Positions 54,562 through 64,000 are shown, counted from the first letter of the stretch. The stretch: DNA of 64,000 nt from Georgenia satyanarayanai (GCF_023715365.1 NZ_JAMBNZ010000007.1:124001-188000), one strand, 5' to 3'. A program made the numbers and translations. Notes: generated by a model not told the origin, from the sequence alone.

Positions 54562-54652
54562 GGATCCCGCCACAAAGGGTGGTTCTGCGGTGTCACGCAG
54601 GCGCGGAAAACCGCATCCGCCGTCCCTGAAGACACCGCTTGTGGCGCGATCC
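54562..54652. repeat. 91-nt structured element with near-perfect 14-bp terminal inverted repeats
   Basis: GGATCCCGCCACAA (54562-54575) pairs with TTGTGGCGCGATCC (54639-54652) with a single C-C mismatch. Directly inside the right arm, GACACCGC (54631-54638) pairs with GCGGTGTC (54587-54594). A GCGG-AAAA-CCGC hairpin (54603-54614) sits in the loop. The layered folding suggests a structured RNA, a terminator for the epimerase gene that ends 20 nt away, or a non-autonomous mobile element. No protein is encoded. Confidence 0.6.
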
Positions 54653-54672
54653 GTTCACGCCGGCCCCGGCGG

Positions 54673-55563
54673 CTACGAGCGGACGGCCGCGGTGACCGCC
54701 TCCTCGGCGGTGGTGTGCCGGAAGGTGAAGCCGTCGGCCTGGAGCCGGACCGGGAGGATGCGCTGGTCCGGCAGCAGCATCTCGTCGGCGGGCTCGCCGA
54801 GGACGAGCCGCAGCAACCAGGCGGGCAGCCGGAAGAGGTGGGGGCGGTGCATCTCCCTGGCCAGCGCCCGGGTGATGTCCGCAGAGGTCGCGGCCGTCGG
54901 TCCGGTGAGGTTGACCGGGCCGGACAGCTCGGAGCGGGCGAGCAGGTGGACGATCGCGCGAGCCTCGTCGGCGAGGGAGATCCAGGGCCACTGCTGGCGA
55001 CCGGTGCCGATCGCCGCGCCCGCACCCAGGCGGGTGGCGAGCTGGAGGGGCGCGAGGGCACCGACGTCGGCCATGACGAGACCGGTACGGACGTGCACGA
55101 CGCGCGTGACGTCGTCGGCGCGGGCCGTGGCCGCCTCCCAGCGCAGGACGACGCCGGCGAGGAAGCCGTCCCCCGGCCCGGACTCCTCGGTGAGGACGGT
55201 GCCCGGGCGGTCGCCGTAGAAGCCGGTGGCCGAGCCGCTCACCCACACCCGCGGCGGGTCCTCGGCCGCGGCGATGGCGCGCGCGACGGTACGGGTCGCG
55301 GTGACCCGGCTTTCGTAGATCTCGCGGCGGTAGGCGCGCGTCCACGGCAGCCGGCCCAGCGGCGCCCCGGACAGCGTGACGACGCCGTCGGCCCACTCGA
55401 CCGCCTCGGCCGGCAGGCGCCCCTCCTCGGGGTGCCACTCGTACTCGTTCACCCCACCCGGCTCGCGGCGCACGAGCGTGCGCACCTCGTGCCCGTCGGC
55501 GCGCAGCTCCTCCTGGAGTGCCGAGCCGATGAGTCCGGACGCGCCCGAGACGAGAATCCGCAT
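54673..55563 (-). CDS. TIGR01777/SDR39U1-type NAD(P)-dependent epimerase
   Basis: A 296-residue extended-SDR protein. MRILVSGASGLIGSAL is the Rossmann Gly-rich loop. GVVTLSGAPLG, SGSATGFYGDR and WISLADEARAIVHLL are family landmarks of the YfcH/SDR39U1 group; the C-terminal DUF1731 part ends with RLQADGFTFRHTTAEEAV. Function in the cell is not established. It lies 63 nt downstream of mnmA on the same strand. Confidence 0.9.
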   Translation of the reverse strand: MRILVSGASGLIGSALQEELRADGHEVRTLVRREPGGVNEYEWHPEEGRLPAEAVEWADGVVTLSGAPLGRLPWTRAYRREIYESRVTATRTVARAIAAAEDPPRVWVSGSATGFYGDRPGTVLTEESGPGDGFLAGVVLRWEAATARADDVTRVVHVRTGLVMADVGALAPLQLATRLGAGAAIGTGRQQWPWISLADEARAIVHLLARSELSGPVNLTGPTAATSADITRALAREMHRPHLFRLPAWLLRLVLGEPADEMLLPDQRILPVRLQADGFTFRHTTAEEAVTAAVRS

Positions 55564-55626
55564 GGGGCCGACGCTACCGGCGGTCCCTCGTTCGCACGCG
55601 CTGGGAGGGACGACGGCGCCGGGGCG

Positions 55627-56733
55627 TCACCGCACGGGGACGAGCGCGCCGCGGCCGGCGCGGGTGAGGGTGGCCTGGCCCAGGACGCGTGTCCCGGCGT
55701 AGACGACCACCGACTGGCCCGGGGCCATGCCGCGCAGCGGGGTGTCGAGGCGGACGAGGAGCGCGTCATCCTCGCGACGGACGCGGGCGGGTGTCGGCGT
55801 GCCGTGGGCGCGGACCTGGACCTGCGCCGTCGTCCACTCCCCCGCGGGGACGTCGTCGGCGAGCCAGACGGTCTGGTCGCCGGCGAGCTCGGTCACCGAG
55901 AGCAGCTCGCCCGGGCCGACGACGACCGTGTTGGCGCTCGGGTCGGTCCGCAGCACGTAGCGGGGGCGGCCGTCGGCGGCAGGACGGCCCAGGGCCAGGC
56001 CCTTGCGCTGGCCCACGGTGTAGGCGTAGGCGCCGTCGTGGCGGCCGACCTCCTTGCCCTCGTGGTCGAGGACGGCGCCGGGCTGGGCGCCGAGGCGGTC
56101 GCGGAGGAAGCCGTGGGTGTCGCCGTCGGCGACGAAGCAGATGTCGTAGGAGTCGGGCTTGGCCGAGACGGACAGCCCGCGGGCGGCCGCCTCGGCGCGC
56201 ACCTCGTCCTTGGACGCGACGTCACCGAGCGGGAAGAGCGAGCGCGCCAGGCGCTCGGGGCCCATGACGGCGAGGACGTAGGACTGGTCCTTGGCCATGT
56301 CCGCGGCGCGGTGGAGCTCGCGAGCGCCGCCGGGGCCCTCGACGATCCGCGCGTAGTGGCCGGTGGCGACGGCGTCGAAGCCGAGCGCGAGGCCACGGTC
56401 CAGGAGCGCGGAGAACTTGATGTGCTCGTTGCAGCGCACGCAGGGGTTGGGGGTGCGGCCGGCGGCGTACTCCGAGAGGAAGTCGGCGACGACGGTCTCC
56501 TCGAACTCCTCCGACAGGTCCCACACGTAGTACGGGATGCCAAGGACGTCGGCGGCGCGGCGCGCGTCGCTCGCGTCCTCGATCGAGCAGCAGCCGCGCG
56601 AGCCGGTGCGGTGCTGGGCCCGCGAGCGCGACAGCGCCATGTGGACGCCGACGACGTCGTGCCCCGCCTCGACGGCGCGCGCGGCGGCCACGGCGGAGTC
56701 GACCCCACCCGACAGTGCTGCCAGTACTCGCAT
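55627..56733 (-). CDS. mnmA: tRNA-specific 2-thiouridylase MnmA
   Basis: A 368-residue MnmA, which puts the 2-thio group on U34 of Lys, Glu and Gln tRNAs. The PP-loop SGGVDS is at residues 8-13. The catalytic cysteines are Cys101 in [12 protein letters not shown] and Cys199 in [11 protein letters not shown], matching the numbering of the E. coli pair closely. GHYARI and GQRKGLALG are further signatures. The ATG at 56733 is the start; the longer open frame upstream is not family sequence. Confidence 0.96.
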   Translation of the reverse strand: MRVLAALSGGVDSAVAAARAVEAGHDVVGVHMALSRSRAQHRTGSRGCCSIEDASDARRAADVLGIPYYVWDLSEEFEETVVADFLSEYAAGRTPNPCVRCNEHIKFSALLDRGLALGFDAVATGHYARIVEGPGGARELHRAADMAKDQSYVLAVMGPERLARSLFPLGDVASKDEVRAEAAARGLSVSAKPDSYDICFVADGDTHGFLRDRLGAQPGAVLDHEGKEVGRHDGAYAYTVGQRKGLALGRPAADGRPRYVLRTDPSANTVVVGPGELLSVTELAGDQTVWLADDVPAGEWTTAQVQVRAHGTPTPARVRREDDALLVRLDTPLRGMAPGQSVVVYAGTRVLGQATLTRAGRGALVPVR

Positions 56734-56839
56734 GCTGCGTCCCTTCTCCGAGCCCTCACCAGGGTAGGTGCTGGCCCGCACGACGACCGCAGGGACCGAT
56801 CGAGGTGCACCCGTCGCCGCCTGGACGGAGCATGAGCCG

Positions 56840-57487
56840 ATGGCCTCACGCTCGTGGCACTTCACCGGACGCATCGCCGGCTGGGGCACGCCCGGGGGCA
56901 CGAGGTTCGTCCTCGGCGCCTGGCGCGACTCACCGCTCGGTCCCTTCGCCGACGTCATGGTCGAGCGCCCCGACGGTGAGCGGCTGCTCCTCGCGCCCTC
57001 CCAGGAGGTCGCGGACTTCGTCGCCTCGACCTATACCTTCGACACGACCGTGCTCGTGCCCGTCGCCGTGACGACGACGGCGGGTCACCCGCTCGCCGGC
57101 ACGCCCACCGCCGCCGGACAGACCTGGCAGGTGGCCGCCGGCCCGCTGGTAGCCCACCTGCACGTGGGCGCGCGGCCGCCGCTCGGGCGGCTGCTGCGCC
57201 TCGTGCCCCGCCCCCTGGCAACCGCGCCGGCGCTCACGCGCGTCACCGACCCGGTGGCCCGGACGCTGCTGCGTGGAGTACGTACCCGCGGCTCGGCCGG
57301 CGGCGGCCGCACCGAGCACTACGGCGCCCACGACCTCCACCGGCTCACCGCGGCCGAGACCCGCTGGGAGGGCGAGGACCTCGGCCCGCTGCACCCCCTC
57401 GACCCGCCCGTGCGCTTCGGCTTCGGCTCCTCCCCGCGAGACCCGAGCGTCACCGACCTCGTCACCACGGTGCGACCGGCACGCTGA
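56840..57487 (+). CDS. Conserved hypothetical protein
   Basis: A 215-residue soluble protein without a named domain. The beginning ([20 protein letters not shown]) and [19 protein letters not shown] look like a beta-rich fold, with no signal peptide and no clear membrane segment. The ATG at 56840 follows GGACGGAG by nine bases. It is divergent from mnmA, with about 106 nt between the starts. Function cannot be suggested. Confidence 0.7.
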   Translation: MASRSWHFTGRIAGWGTPGGTRFVLGAWRDSPLGPFADVMVERPDGERLLLAPSQEVADFVASTYTFDTTVLVPVAVTTTAGHPLAGTPTAAGQTWQVAAGPLVAHLHVGARPPLGRLLRLVPRPLATAPALTRVTDPVARTLLRGVRTRGSAGGGRTEHYGAHDLHRLTAAETRWEGEDLGPLHPLDPPVRFGFGSSPRDPSVTDLVTTVRPAR

Positions 57488-57578
57488 GGGCCCCGGGTCT
57501 CGGCCCCGCCCCGCCTCCGGGCGCGTGGCACGTGTCCCGGTCGTCCGGGGACCTCGGGCTCCGGAGCTCGGGGCCGCG

Positions 57579-58469
57579 TCAGCCGGGCTGCGGGGCGATC
57601 ATCCTGATGATCGTCGAGTCGTCGGCGGCGCCCAGGCCGTGGGCCTGGCCGATGAGGTAGAGCTGCTCGGCCGCGGCGGCGACGGGGGTGGCCAGACCGA
57701 CCCCCCGGGCGGCGCGGGTGACGATCCCCATGTCCTTGACGAAGACGTCCACGCGGCTGCGCACCTCCGGGTCCTCGTCGTCGTAGGCCTGGAGCATGCG
57801 CGGCCCGCGGTCGCCGAGCATGAAGGATGCGGCCGCCCCTGCCCCGAGGGTGCGCAAGGCCCGGGCCGGGTCGAGCCCGAGCGCCTCGGCCAGCGCCAGG
57901 GCCTCGGCCGCAGCTGCGATGTGCACCCCGCACAGCAGCTGGTTGACCGTCTTCATCGCCTGGCCGTCCCCCGGCCGTGAGCCGATGCGCTCCAGGGTCG
58001 AGGCGAGCCGGTCCAGGACCGGTGTGGCGAGCGTGAAGGCCTCGTCGGTCGCCCCCACAGTGATGAGCAGGTCCCCGGCGCCGGCCCGGGCCGGGCCCCC
58101 GGAGATCGGCGCGTCGACGAGATGGAGGCCCGCCGCGGCGAGGTCGTCGGCGACGGCGCGCACGGCGTCGATCCCGATGGTCGAGGTGAGGACGACCAGC
58201 GCACCGGGTGGCAGGACAGCCACCAGGCCGTCGCTGCCGTGCAGCACCTCCTCCAGCTGCGCGGCGTCGCGGACCGCGAGGAGCACGGCGTCCGCCGTGG
58301 CTGCGGCCGAGCGTGCGGAGCCGTTCGCCCTCACCCCGTGCTCCTGCGCCTGCGCGCAGCGGTCGGGGTCGACGTCGTACCCGTGGACGGTGAACGTCTC
58401 TGCGAGCCGTGTCGCCATGGGCAGACCCATGGCGCCGAGGCCGACGACGGCGATCGTGCTGACGGTCAT
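57579..58469 (-). CDS. NAD(P)-dependent beta-hydroxyacid dehydrogenase (HIBADH family)
   Basis: A 296-residue protein. VVGLGAMGLPMATRL is the dinucleotide loop, DAPISGGPARAGAGDL the substrate loop, and MKTVNQLL holds the catalytic Lys. These are the 3-hydroxyisobutyrate/tartronate semialdehyde/threonate dehydrogenase signatures. The true substrate cannot be told; no partner kinase or aldolase is adjacent. ATG 58469. Confidence 0.9.
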   Translation of the reverse strand: MTVSTIAVVGLGAMGLPMATRLAETFTVHGYDVDPDRCAQAQEHGVRANGSARSAAATADAVLLAVRDAAQLEEVLHGSDGLVAVLPPGALVVLTSTIGIDAVRAVADDLAAAGLHLVDAPISGGPARAGAGDLLITVGATDEAFTLATPVLDRLASTLERIGSRPGDGQAMKTVNQLLCGVHIAAAAEALALAEALGLDPARALRTLGAGAAASFMLGDRGPRMLQAYDDEDPEVRSRVDVFVKDMGIVTRAARGVGLATPVAAAAEQLYLIGQAHGLGAADDSTIIRMIAPQPG

Positions 58470-58729
58470 GTCTCGTTCCCTCTCGTGGGCGGACGTCGAG
58501 CGGCCGGCATGGGCCGCGTCCGACGGCCCGGTGCCGGCCACGCTAGGCCGACGGACGCGCCGCTGCACGTCCTGGTGGGGGCGGCGACCCCGGGGTGGAC
58601 GGCCGCTGCCCGGCCGGGCGGATGAGAGGGGTCTCATCTGCCCGTCACGGAGGGCTCACCTTGACGCGATGAACTTCCTGGCATGCCGCGGACCAGCTCC
58701 CCGGCGCGACGTGAGAAGGGAGACCCCGC

Positions 58730-59956
58730 ATGACCACGACCACCACCAGGCCCACCGGCCTGGCCGGCCCGCACCCGGGCAGCGCGCCCCGCGGCCGGCG
58801 GCTGCGCGTCGCGCTGTACTCGCACGACGCCCTCGGTCTCGGTCATGTCCGCCGCAACCTCGCGATCGCCCGGGCGCTCACCACCCTCGGCCCGGCGCCG
58901 GACGTCCTCCTCCTCACCGGCGCCCCGGAGGCGGTCACCGCGCACCGCCCCGCGCACTGCGACCTCGTCTCCCTGCCCGCGCTCGCCAAGGACGCCACCG
59001 GCGCCTACTCCGCCCGCCACCTCTCCGTGGACGAGGCGCACATCCGGCACATGCGGCGCAGCATCCTCACCGCGGCGCTGTCCTCCTTCCGGCCCGACGT
59101 CCTCGTCGTCGACAAGCACCTCCGCGGCTTCCTCGGCGAGCTCGAGCCCGCCCTCGACCTCCTGCGCGCCGCCGGCACCCGCATCGTCCTGGGGCTGCGC
59201 GATGTCCTGGACGACGCCGTCACCTCCCGCCGCGAGTGGGACACCGACCGCGGGGCCCAGGCGCTGCGCCGCTGGTACGACCAGGTGTGGGTCTACGGGG
59301 ACCGCGCCGTCCACGACCTCGCCGCCGAGCTCGACCTGCCCGCCGCGCGCACCGTCCACACCGGCTACCTCGCCACCGGCCGCCAGGGCGGGCCGGCCGT
59401 CACCGAGGTCGCCAGCCCCTACGTCCTCGCGATGGTCGGCGGCGGCTCAGACGGCGCCCACCTCGCCGAGGCCTTCGTCCGCAGCGCCATGCCGGCCGGC
59501 CACCACGGCGTTCTCGTCACCGGCCCGCAGATGCCCGCCGACGACGTCCGCCGGGTCACCGAGATCGCCGCCCACCGCACCGACCTCACCGTCCGCACCT
59601 ACGTCGAGGACGCCGAGGCCCTCATCGGCGGCGCCGCCGCCGTCGTCTCCATGGGCGGGTACAACACGGTGTGCGAGGCGCTCGCCCTCGGCGCCCGGCT
59701 GCTCGTCGTGCCCCGCGTGCGCCCCCGCCAGGAGCAGCTCGTGCGCGCCCGCCTGCTCACCGCCGTCGGCGTCCTCGACCACCTGCCGCCGGACCGGCTC
59801 GACCCGCCCGCTCTCGAGCAGTGGCTCGCGCGCGCCGTCACCGCCCCTCCCGACGGCGGACGGCCGGGTGACGCCGTCGACCTCGACGGCCTCGCGCGCC
59901 TGCCCCACCTGCTTGCCAGTCTCGTCGCCATGAAGGAGGAGACCGATGTCGCCTGA
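58730..59956 (+). CDS. MurG-like (GT28-type) glycosyltransferase
   Basis: A 408-residue GT-B protein. The N-terminal domain opens with VALYSHDALGLGHVRRNLAI, where the Gly/His loop is typical of MurG-like transferases. The C-terminal donor site has AAVVSMGGYNTVCEALALG and RPRQEQLVRA. It starts a row of three transferases and an exporter, and its stop overlaps the next gene by 11 nt. Donor and acceptor are unknown. Confidence 0.85.
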   Translation: MTTTTTRPTGLAGPHPGSAPRGRRLRVALYSHDALGLGHVRRNLAIARALTTLGPAPDVLLLTGAPEAVTAHRPAHCDLVSLPALAKDATGAYSARHLSVDEAHIRHMRRSILTAALSSFRPDVLVVDKHLRGFLGELEPALDLLRAAGTRIVLGLRDVLDDAVTSRREWDTDRGAQALRRWYDQVWVYGDRAVHDLAAELDLPAARTVHTGYLATGRQGGPAVTEVASPYVLAMVGGGSDGAHLAEAFVRSAMPAGHHGVLVTGPQMPADDVRRVTEIAAHRTDLTVRTYVEDAEALIGGAAAVVSMGGYNTVCEALALGARLLVVPRVRPRQEQLVRARLLTAVGVLDHLPPDRLDPPALEQWLARAVTAPPDGGRPGDAVDLDGLARLPHLLASLVAMKEETDVA

Positions 59957-61241
59957 GCGAGTCGGCTACGTGCTCAAGATGTACCCCCGGTTCTCCGAGA
60001 CCTTCATCGTCTCCGAGCTGCTGGGCCGCGAGGCTCGCGGCGCGGGCCTCGAGGTGTTCTCGCTGCGCCCGCCGGTGGACCCGCGCTTCCACAGCGCCCT
60101 GGCCGAGGTGCGCGCCCCCGTCACCTACGTGCCCCGGGCCCGCAAGCCCGAGGAGCTGTGGGACGCGCTGCGGGCGGCCGCCCCGGAGCTGCCGCTGCTG
60201 CACCGCGCCCTGCCCGAGCTGCTCGCGGCCGAGGCCTCCGACGCCGGCCAGGCGCTCTCGCTCGCCGTCATGGTCGTGCGCCGCGGGATCACCCACCTGC
60301 ACGCGCACTTCGCCTCGCTCGCGACGACGGTCGCGCGGCTCACCTCGCTTCTCACCGGCGTGCCGTACTCCTTCACCGCGCACGCCAAGGACATCTTCCA
60401 CTCCTCGGTGGACCCCGCGGACCTGGCCCGCAAGATCGCCGGCGCCCACCATGTCGTGACGATCAGCGACTTCAACGAGCGCCACCTGCGCACCACCTAC
60501 CCCGAGGCAGTCGCGGCGACGCGGTTGCACCGCATCTACAACGGCCTGAACCTCACCGACTTCCCCTTCACGCCCCCGGCGGTGGACGACGACGGCGGCA
60601 CGGACGTCGTCGCCGTCGGTCGCCTCGTGGAGAAGAAGGGCTTCGACGTCCTCGTCGACGCGCTCGCCCACCTGCGCGACCGCGGCCGGCCGCTGCGCTG
60701 CAGGATCGTCGGCGGCGGGGAGAAGGAGGCCGAGCTGCGGGCCCAGGTCACCGCGCTCGGACTCGAGGGGCTCGTCGAGCTCACCGGGCCGCTGCCCCAG
60801 CACGAGGTCCGCGCTCACGTCGCGAGCGCCGGCGTCTTCGCCGCGCCCTGCGTCGTCGGCTCCGACGGCAACGCCGACGGCCTGCCCACCGTGCTCCTCG
60901 AGGCGATGGCGCTCGGCACGCCGTGCGTGTCGACCGACGTCACCGGCATCACCGAGGCCGTGCGGCACGAGGAGACCGGGCTGCAGGTCGGGCAGCACGA
61001 TCCCGTGGGCCTGGCCGACGCGATCATCCGCGTGCTCGACGACGCCGCGCTGCGCGAGCGCCTCATCCGCGCCGCCCGCGCGCTCGTCGAGCGCGAGTTC
61101 GACACCCGCCGTCAGGTCGCGGCCCTCGAGCGTGCCACCCGGGCGAGGAACACCTCAGCGCTCGGCGCGAGGGTGGTCGCGTCCGCCGACACCCCGGATG
61201 TCGCCGACAGCTGGATCTCGCCCGCGCAGGAGGTGCGCTGA
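59946..61241 (+). CDS. Glycosyltransferase family 4 protein
   Basis: A 431-residue GT4 retaining transferase. YPRFSETFIVSELLGREA is the N-terminal signature of one GT4 group, SFTAHAKDIF forms the acceptor side, VGRLVEKKGFDVLVDAL starts the donor domain, and the E-x7-E motif lies in GLPTVLLEAMALGTPCVSTD. The end overlaps the next start (TGATG). It probably builds the same glycan or glycolipid as its neighbours. Confidence 0.9.
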   Translation: MSPERVGYVLKMYPRFSETFIVSELLGREARGAGLEVFSLRPPVDPRFHSALAEVRAPVTYVPRARKPEELWDALRAAAPELPLLHRALPELLAAEASDAGQALSLAVMVVRRGITHLHAHFASLATTVARLTSLLTGVPYSFTAHAKDIFHSSVDPADLARKIAGAHHVVTISDFNERHLRTTYPEAVAATRLHRIYNGLNLTDFPFTPPAVDDDGGTDVVAVGRLVEKKGFDVLVDALAHLRDRGRPLRCRIVGGGEKEAELRAQVTALGLEGLVELTGPLPQHEVRAHVASAGVFAAPCVVGSDGNADGLPTVLLEAMALGTPCVSTDVTGITEAVRHEETGLQVGQHDPVGLADAIIRVLDDAALRERLIRAARALVEREFDTRRQVAALERATRARNTSALGARVVASADTPDVADSWISPAQEVR

Positions 61242-62449
61242 TGCGGATCGCCTACGTCTGCGCCGATCCCGGCATCCCGGTCTTCGGCACCAAGGGAGCC
61301 TCCGTCCACGTCCAGGAGGTCGTGCGCGTCCTCCTCGAGGCGGGTCACGAGATCGACCTCTTCTGCCGGCGCACCGGCGGGGAGCCGTGGCCGGCCGCCG
61401 CGGCCGCCCGGGCCGCGGGCCGGCTCACCGTCCACGAGCTGGGCCGCGTCCGCGGGGAGGACGTCGCCGACCGCGAGCGCCGCGCGATGGCCGCCGACGG
61501 CGACCTGCTGGCCGCCGTCACCGCCGCTGGTCCCTTCGACGCCGTCTACGAGCGCTACTCGCTGTGGAGCACCGCGGGCACCGCCTACGCCCGGGAGCAC
61601 GGCGTGCCCGCCGTCCTCGAGGTCAACGCCCCATTGCCCGACGAGCAGGCCCGCCACCGCGGGCTCGTCCACGCGGATGCGGCCCACGCCGTCGTGCGGC
61701 AGGCCGCCACCGACGCGAGCGTCGTCGTGTGCGTCTCCGAACCGGTCGCCACCTGGGTGCGCGAGCAGCTGGCGGGCACCGCGCGCGCCGACCGGCCCGC
61801 CGTCGTCGTCGAGGCGAACGGGGTGGACGTCGAGCGCATCGTCCCTGCCGCGGGCCGCCCGGCCCGGCCCTTCACGGTCGGTTTCGTCGGGACCCTCAAG
61901 CCGTGGCACGGGACCGAGACGCTGCTCGAGGCCCACGCGCTGCTGCGGCGCTCGGTGCCGGAGGCACGGCTGCTGCTCGTCGGTGACGGCCCGCAGGCGC
62001 AGGCGCTGCGCGAGCAGGCGCGCGCCCTGGGGACCGAGGGGGCCGTCGAGACGACCGGCGCCGTCGCACCCGTCGACGTGCCCGCCCTGCTCCACCGGAT
62101 GGACGTCGCCACCGCGCCCTACCCCGCCGCGGGCGAGGGGTACTTCTCCCCGCTCAAGGTCTACGAGTACATGGCCGCCGGGCTGCCCGTCGTCGCCTCC
62201 GCCGTCGGGCAGCTGCCGGGCGTCGTCGAGCACGCGCGTACCGGTTTCCTCGTCCCGGGCTCGGACCCGGCGGCGCTGGCCGAGGCGCTGCGCGAGCTGG
62301 CCACCGACGCCGGCCTGCGCGAGAGGGTCGGGGCCGCGGCGCGGGCGCACGTGACCTCCGGGCACACGTGGACGCACGTCGTCGAGCGCTCGCTCGCGGC
62401 GGCCGGGCTGCCGCTGGCGGCCCGGGAGCCGGCGGGGGTGGGCAGCTGA
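61241..62449 (+). CDS. Glycosyltransferase family 4 protein
   Basis: A 402-residue GT4 protein. The start, IAYVCADPGIPVFGTKGASV, has the Gly-Gly-like acceptor loop. VGFVGTLKPWHGTETLLEA opens the donor domain and SPLKVYEYMAAGLPVVAS is the E-x7-E region. ATG 61241 and the following start at 62449 both use TGATG overlaps, so the set is one transcript. Confidence 0.9.
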   Translation: MRIAYVCADPGIPVFGTKGASVHVQEVVRVLLEAGHEIDLFCRRTGGEPWPAAAAARAAGRLTVHELGRVRGEDVADRERRAMAADGDLLAAVTAAGPFDAVYERYSLWSTAGTAYAREHGVPAVLEVNAPLPDEQARHRGLVHADAAHAVVRQAATDASVVVCVSEPVATWVREQLAGTARADRPAVVVEANGVDVERIVPAAGRPARPFTVGFVGTLKPWHGTETLLEAHALLRRSVPEARLLLVGDGPQAQALREQARALGTEGAVETTGAVAPVDVPALLHRMDVATAPYPAAGEGYFSPLKVYEYMAAGLPVVASAVGQLPGVVEHARTGFLVPGSDPAALAEALRELATDAGLRERVGAAARAHVTSGHTWTHVVERSLAAAGLPLAAREPAGVGS

Positions 62450-64000
62450 TGGCCACCCGCAAGCCCGCCGCCGAGCTGCGCTCGATCGTGCCTTCGCTGC
62501 GCCGGATCTGGACCTTCCTGCGCCCGCACCTGCGGCCGCACCGGACGGTCGTCGCCGGCGGCTTCGTCGCGCTCTTCGCCGAGGTGGCCTTCCGGCTCCT
62601 CGAGCCGTGGCCGCTGAAGTTCGTCATCGACGCCGTCATCGCGCCCGGCGCCGCGCAGGACCCGGGCCTCGTCACGCTCCTCGTGTGGGCGGCGATCGCC
62701 GTCGTCGCCGTCGCGGGACTGCGCGCCCTGGCGGCCTACGTCATGACGGTGTGCTTCGCGCTCGCCGGGACCCGCGCCATGACCTCGGTGCGGGCCCAGG
62801 TCTACGGCCACGTGCTGCGCCTGTCCCTGCGCTTCCACAGCTCCGCGCGCGGCGGCGACCTCATCACCCGGCTCATCACCGACGTCGGACGGCTGCGCGA
62901 CGTCGCCGTCACCGCCGCGATGCCGCTCATCGGCAACGTCATCACCCTCGTGGCGATGGTGACGGTCATGGTGATCCTCGACTGGCGACTCGCGCTCGTC
63001 GTCGTCGCCGCCTTCCCGCTCTTCGCGCTGTCCTCATCCCGCTCCACCCGCAAGATCACCTCCGCCTCCCGTCAGCAGCGGCGCCGCGAGGGTGACCTCG
63101 CGGGCGCGGCCGGGGAGTCGCTCGGTGCCATCAAGGTGGTCCAGGCCTACTCGCTCGCCGAGCGGCTCGAGTCGACCTTCGCGGCCTCGGGCGCCAAGGA
63201 GCTCACGGAGGGCGTGCGCGCCACCCGCCTCTCGGCGGCGCTCGAGCGCAAGACCGACCTCCTCGTGGGCGTGGCCACCGGCGTCGTCCTCCTCGTCGGT
63301 GGCTGGTCGGTGGTGCGGGGACGGCTCACGCCCGGTGAGCTCGTCGTCTTCGTCCAGTACCTCAAGAGCGCCTTCAAGCCGATGCGCGACCTCGCGAAGT
63401 ACACCGGCCGCATCGCCAAGGCCGCCGCGTCCGGCGAGCGGATCCTCGACATCATGCACACCGAGCAGGACGTCACCGACTCCGCCAAGGCCTACACGAT
63501 CAAGCGGCTCGCCGGGGAGATCCGCCTGAAGCACGTCACCGCCTCCTACACCGGCGTCGACAAGGCCCTGGACGACGTGTCGCTGCGCATCCTGCCCGGC
63601 ACGAAGGTCGCCGTCGTCGGGCACTCCGGCTCCGGCAAGTCCACCCTCGCCGGGCTGCTCCTGCGGCTGCAGGACCCGGTGAGCGGCGCGGTCACGCTCG
63701 ACGGGCACGACCTGCGCGACGTCACCCTCGAGTCGCTGCGCGCCCACGTGGCCGTCGTCCTCCAGGAGTCGGTCCTCTTCCACGGCACGATCGCCGAGAA
63801 CATCGAGATGGGCCGGCCCGGCGCCACCCCGGAGGAGGTCGAGGCCGCCGCACGGGCCGCCAACGCCCACCAGTTCATCACCCGGCTCCCCGAGGGCTAC
63901 GGGACCCTGGTCGGTGAGCGCGGCGACACGCTCTCCGGCGGACAGCGCCAGCGCGTGGCCATCGCCCGCGCCATGCTCCGCGACGCGCCGATCATCGTCC
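62449..64000 (+). CDS. ABC exporter, fused membrane and ATPase domains, cut by window edge
   Basis: At least 517 residues. An N-terminal six-helix exporter domain (about 30-310) is followed by the ATPase: Walker A VGHSGSGKST, Q-loop VVLQESVLF and signature LSGGQRQRVAIARA. The window ends just before Walker B. It overlaps the GT4 gene (TGATG), so it probably exports the glycan or glycolipid made by the three transferases. A homodimer is expected. Confidence 0.92.
   Translation, partial: MATRKPAAELRSIVPSLRRIWTFLRPHLRPHRTVVAGGFVALFAEVAFRLLEPWPLKFVIDAVIAPGAAQDPGLVTLLVWAAIAVVAVAGLRALAAYVMTVCFALAGTRAMTSVRAQVYGHVLRLSLRFHSSARGGDLITRLITDVGRLRDVAVTAAMPLIGNVITLVAMVTVMVILDWRLALVVVAAFPLFALSSSRSTRKITSASRQQRRREGDLAGAAGESLGAIKVVQAYSLAERLESTFAASGAKELTEGVRATRLSAALERKTDLLVGVATGVVLLVGGWSVVRGRLTPGELVVFVQYLKSAFKPMRDLAKYTGRIAKAAASGERILDIMHTEQDVTDSAKAYTIKRLAGEIRLKHVTASYTGVDKALDDVSLRILPGTKVAVVGHSGSGKSTLAGLLLRLQDPVSGAVTLDGHDLRDVTLESLRAHVAVVLQESVLFHGTIAENIEMGRPGATPEEVEAAARAANAHQFITRLPEGYGTLVGERGDTLSGGQRQRVAIARAMLRDAPIIV

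Overview
The window comes from a very GC-rich, Gram-positive actinobacterium. Supporting traits are strong G/C third-position bias, many GTG and overlapping ATGA/GTGA/TGATG starts, LPxTG cell-wall sorting signals, a mycobacterial-type SOS box, a MhuD-type haem oxygenase and an actinobacterial Tad pilus locus. A plant-polymer-degrading, motile member of the Micrococcales (Cellulomonas/Georgenia-like) fits best, but species cannot be fixed from sequence reading alone. No rRNA, tRNA, CRISPR array, prophage or intact insertion sequence was seen.

Layout. 1-5.3 kb: a partial S8-type peptidase, a VapBC toxin-antitoxin pair with a leaderless promoter, then a coupled set of a Ski2-like DUF3516 helicase, a YbaK/EbsC deacylase and a pentapeptide-repeat protein. 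5.3-35.1 kb: a large L-arabinose island. It holds (i) a ChvE-type sugar ABC transporter plus an FGGY kinase; (ii) two very large secreted enzymes with C-terminal LPxTG signals, one with two GH43 domains and one GH51 alpha-L-arabinofuranosidase; (iii) a YtfQRT-YjfF-type ABC transporter with a divergent LacI regulator; (iv) araD-araA; (v) a MalEFG-type transporter in one operon with a cytoplasmic GH127 beta-L-arabinofuranosidase; (vi) two more LacI regulators. 35-44 kb: small household genes (MhuD-like, DUF2975 plus Xre regulator, TauE/SafE exporter), a divergent pair of DNA-repair/HNH genes around a perfect SOS box, and a sugar-binding lipoprotein translationally coupled to a chemoreceptor. 44-50 kb: a Tad/Flp pilus cluster followed by a DUF6318 lipoprotein and a PKD-domain protein. 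50-58.5 kb: recQ, the wreck of an ABC exporter, a 91-nt structured element, an SDR39U1 epimerase, mnmA and a beta-hydroxyacid dehydrogenase. 58.7-64 kb: three glycosyltransferases and an ABC exporter cut by the window edge.

How the parts work together (inference). The wall-anchored GH43/GH51 enzymes would debranch arabinan or arabinoxylan at the cell surface. Three ABC importers would take up the released monosaccharides and oligosaccharides, and GH127 would cut beta-linked arabinofuranosides inside the cell. AraA, the FGGY kinase and AraD would carry L-arabinose to xylulose-5-phosphate. Four copies of one 18-bp palindromic operator, in front of the ChvE operon, the YtfQ/LacI divergent promoter and araDA, tie these units into one regulon. 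A paralogue of the ChvE-type binding protein is paired with a chemoreceptor, which suggests the same sugars are also sensed for motility.
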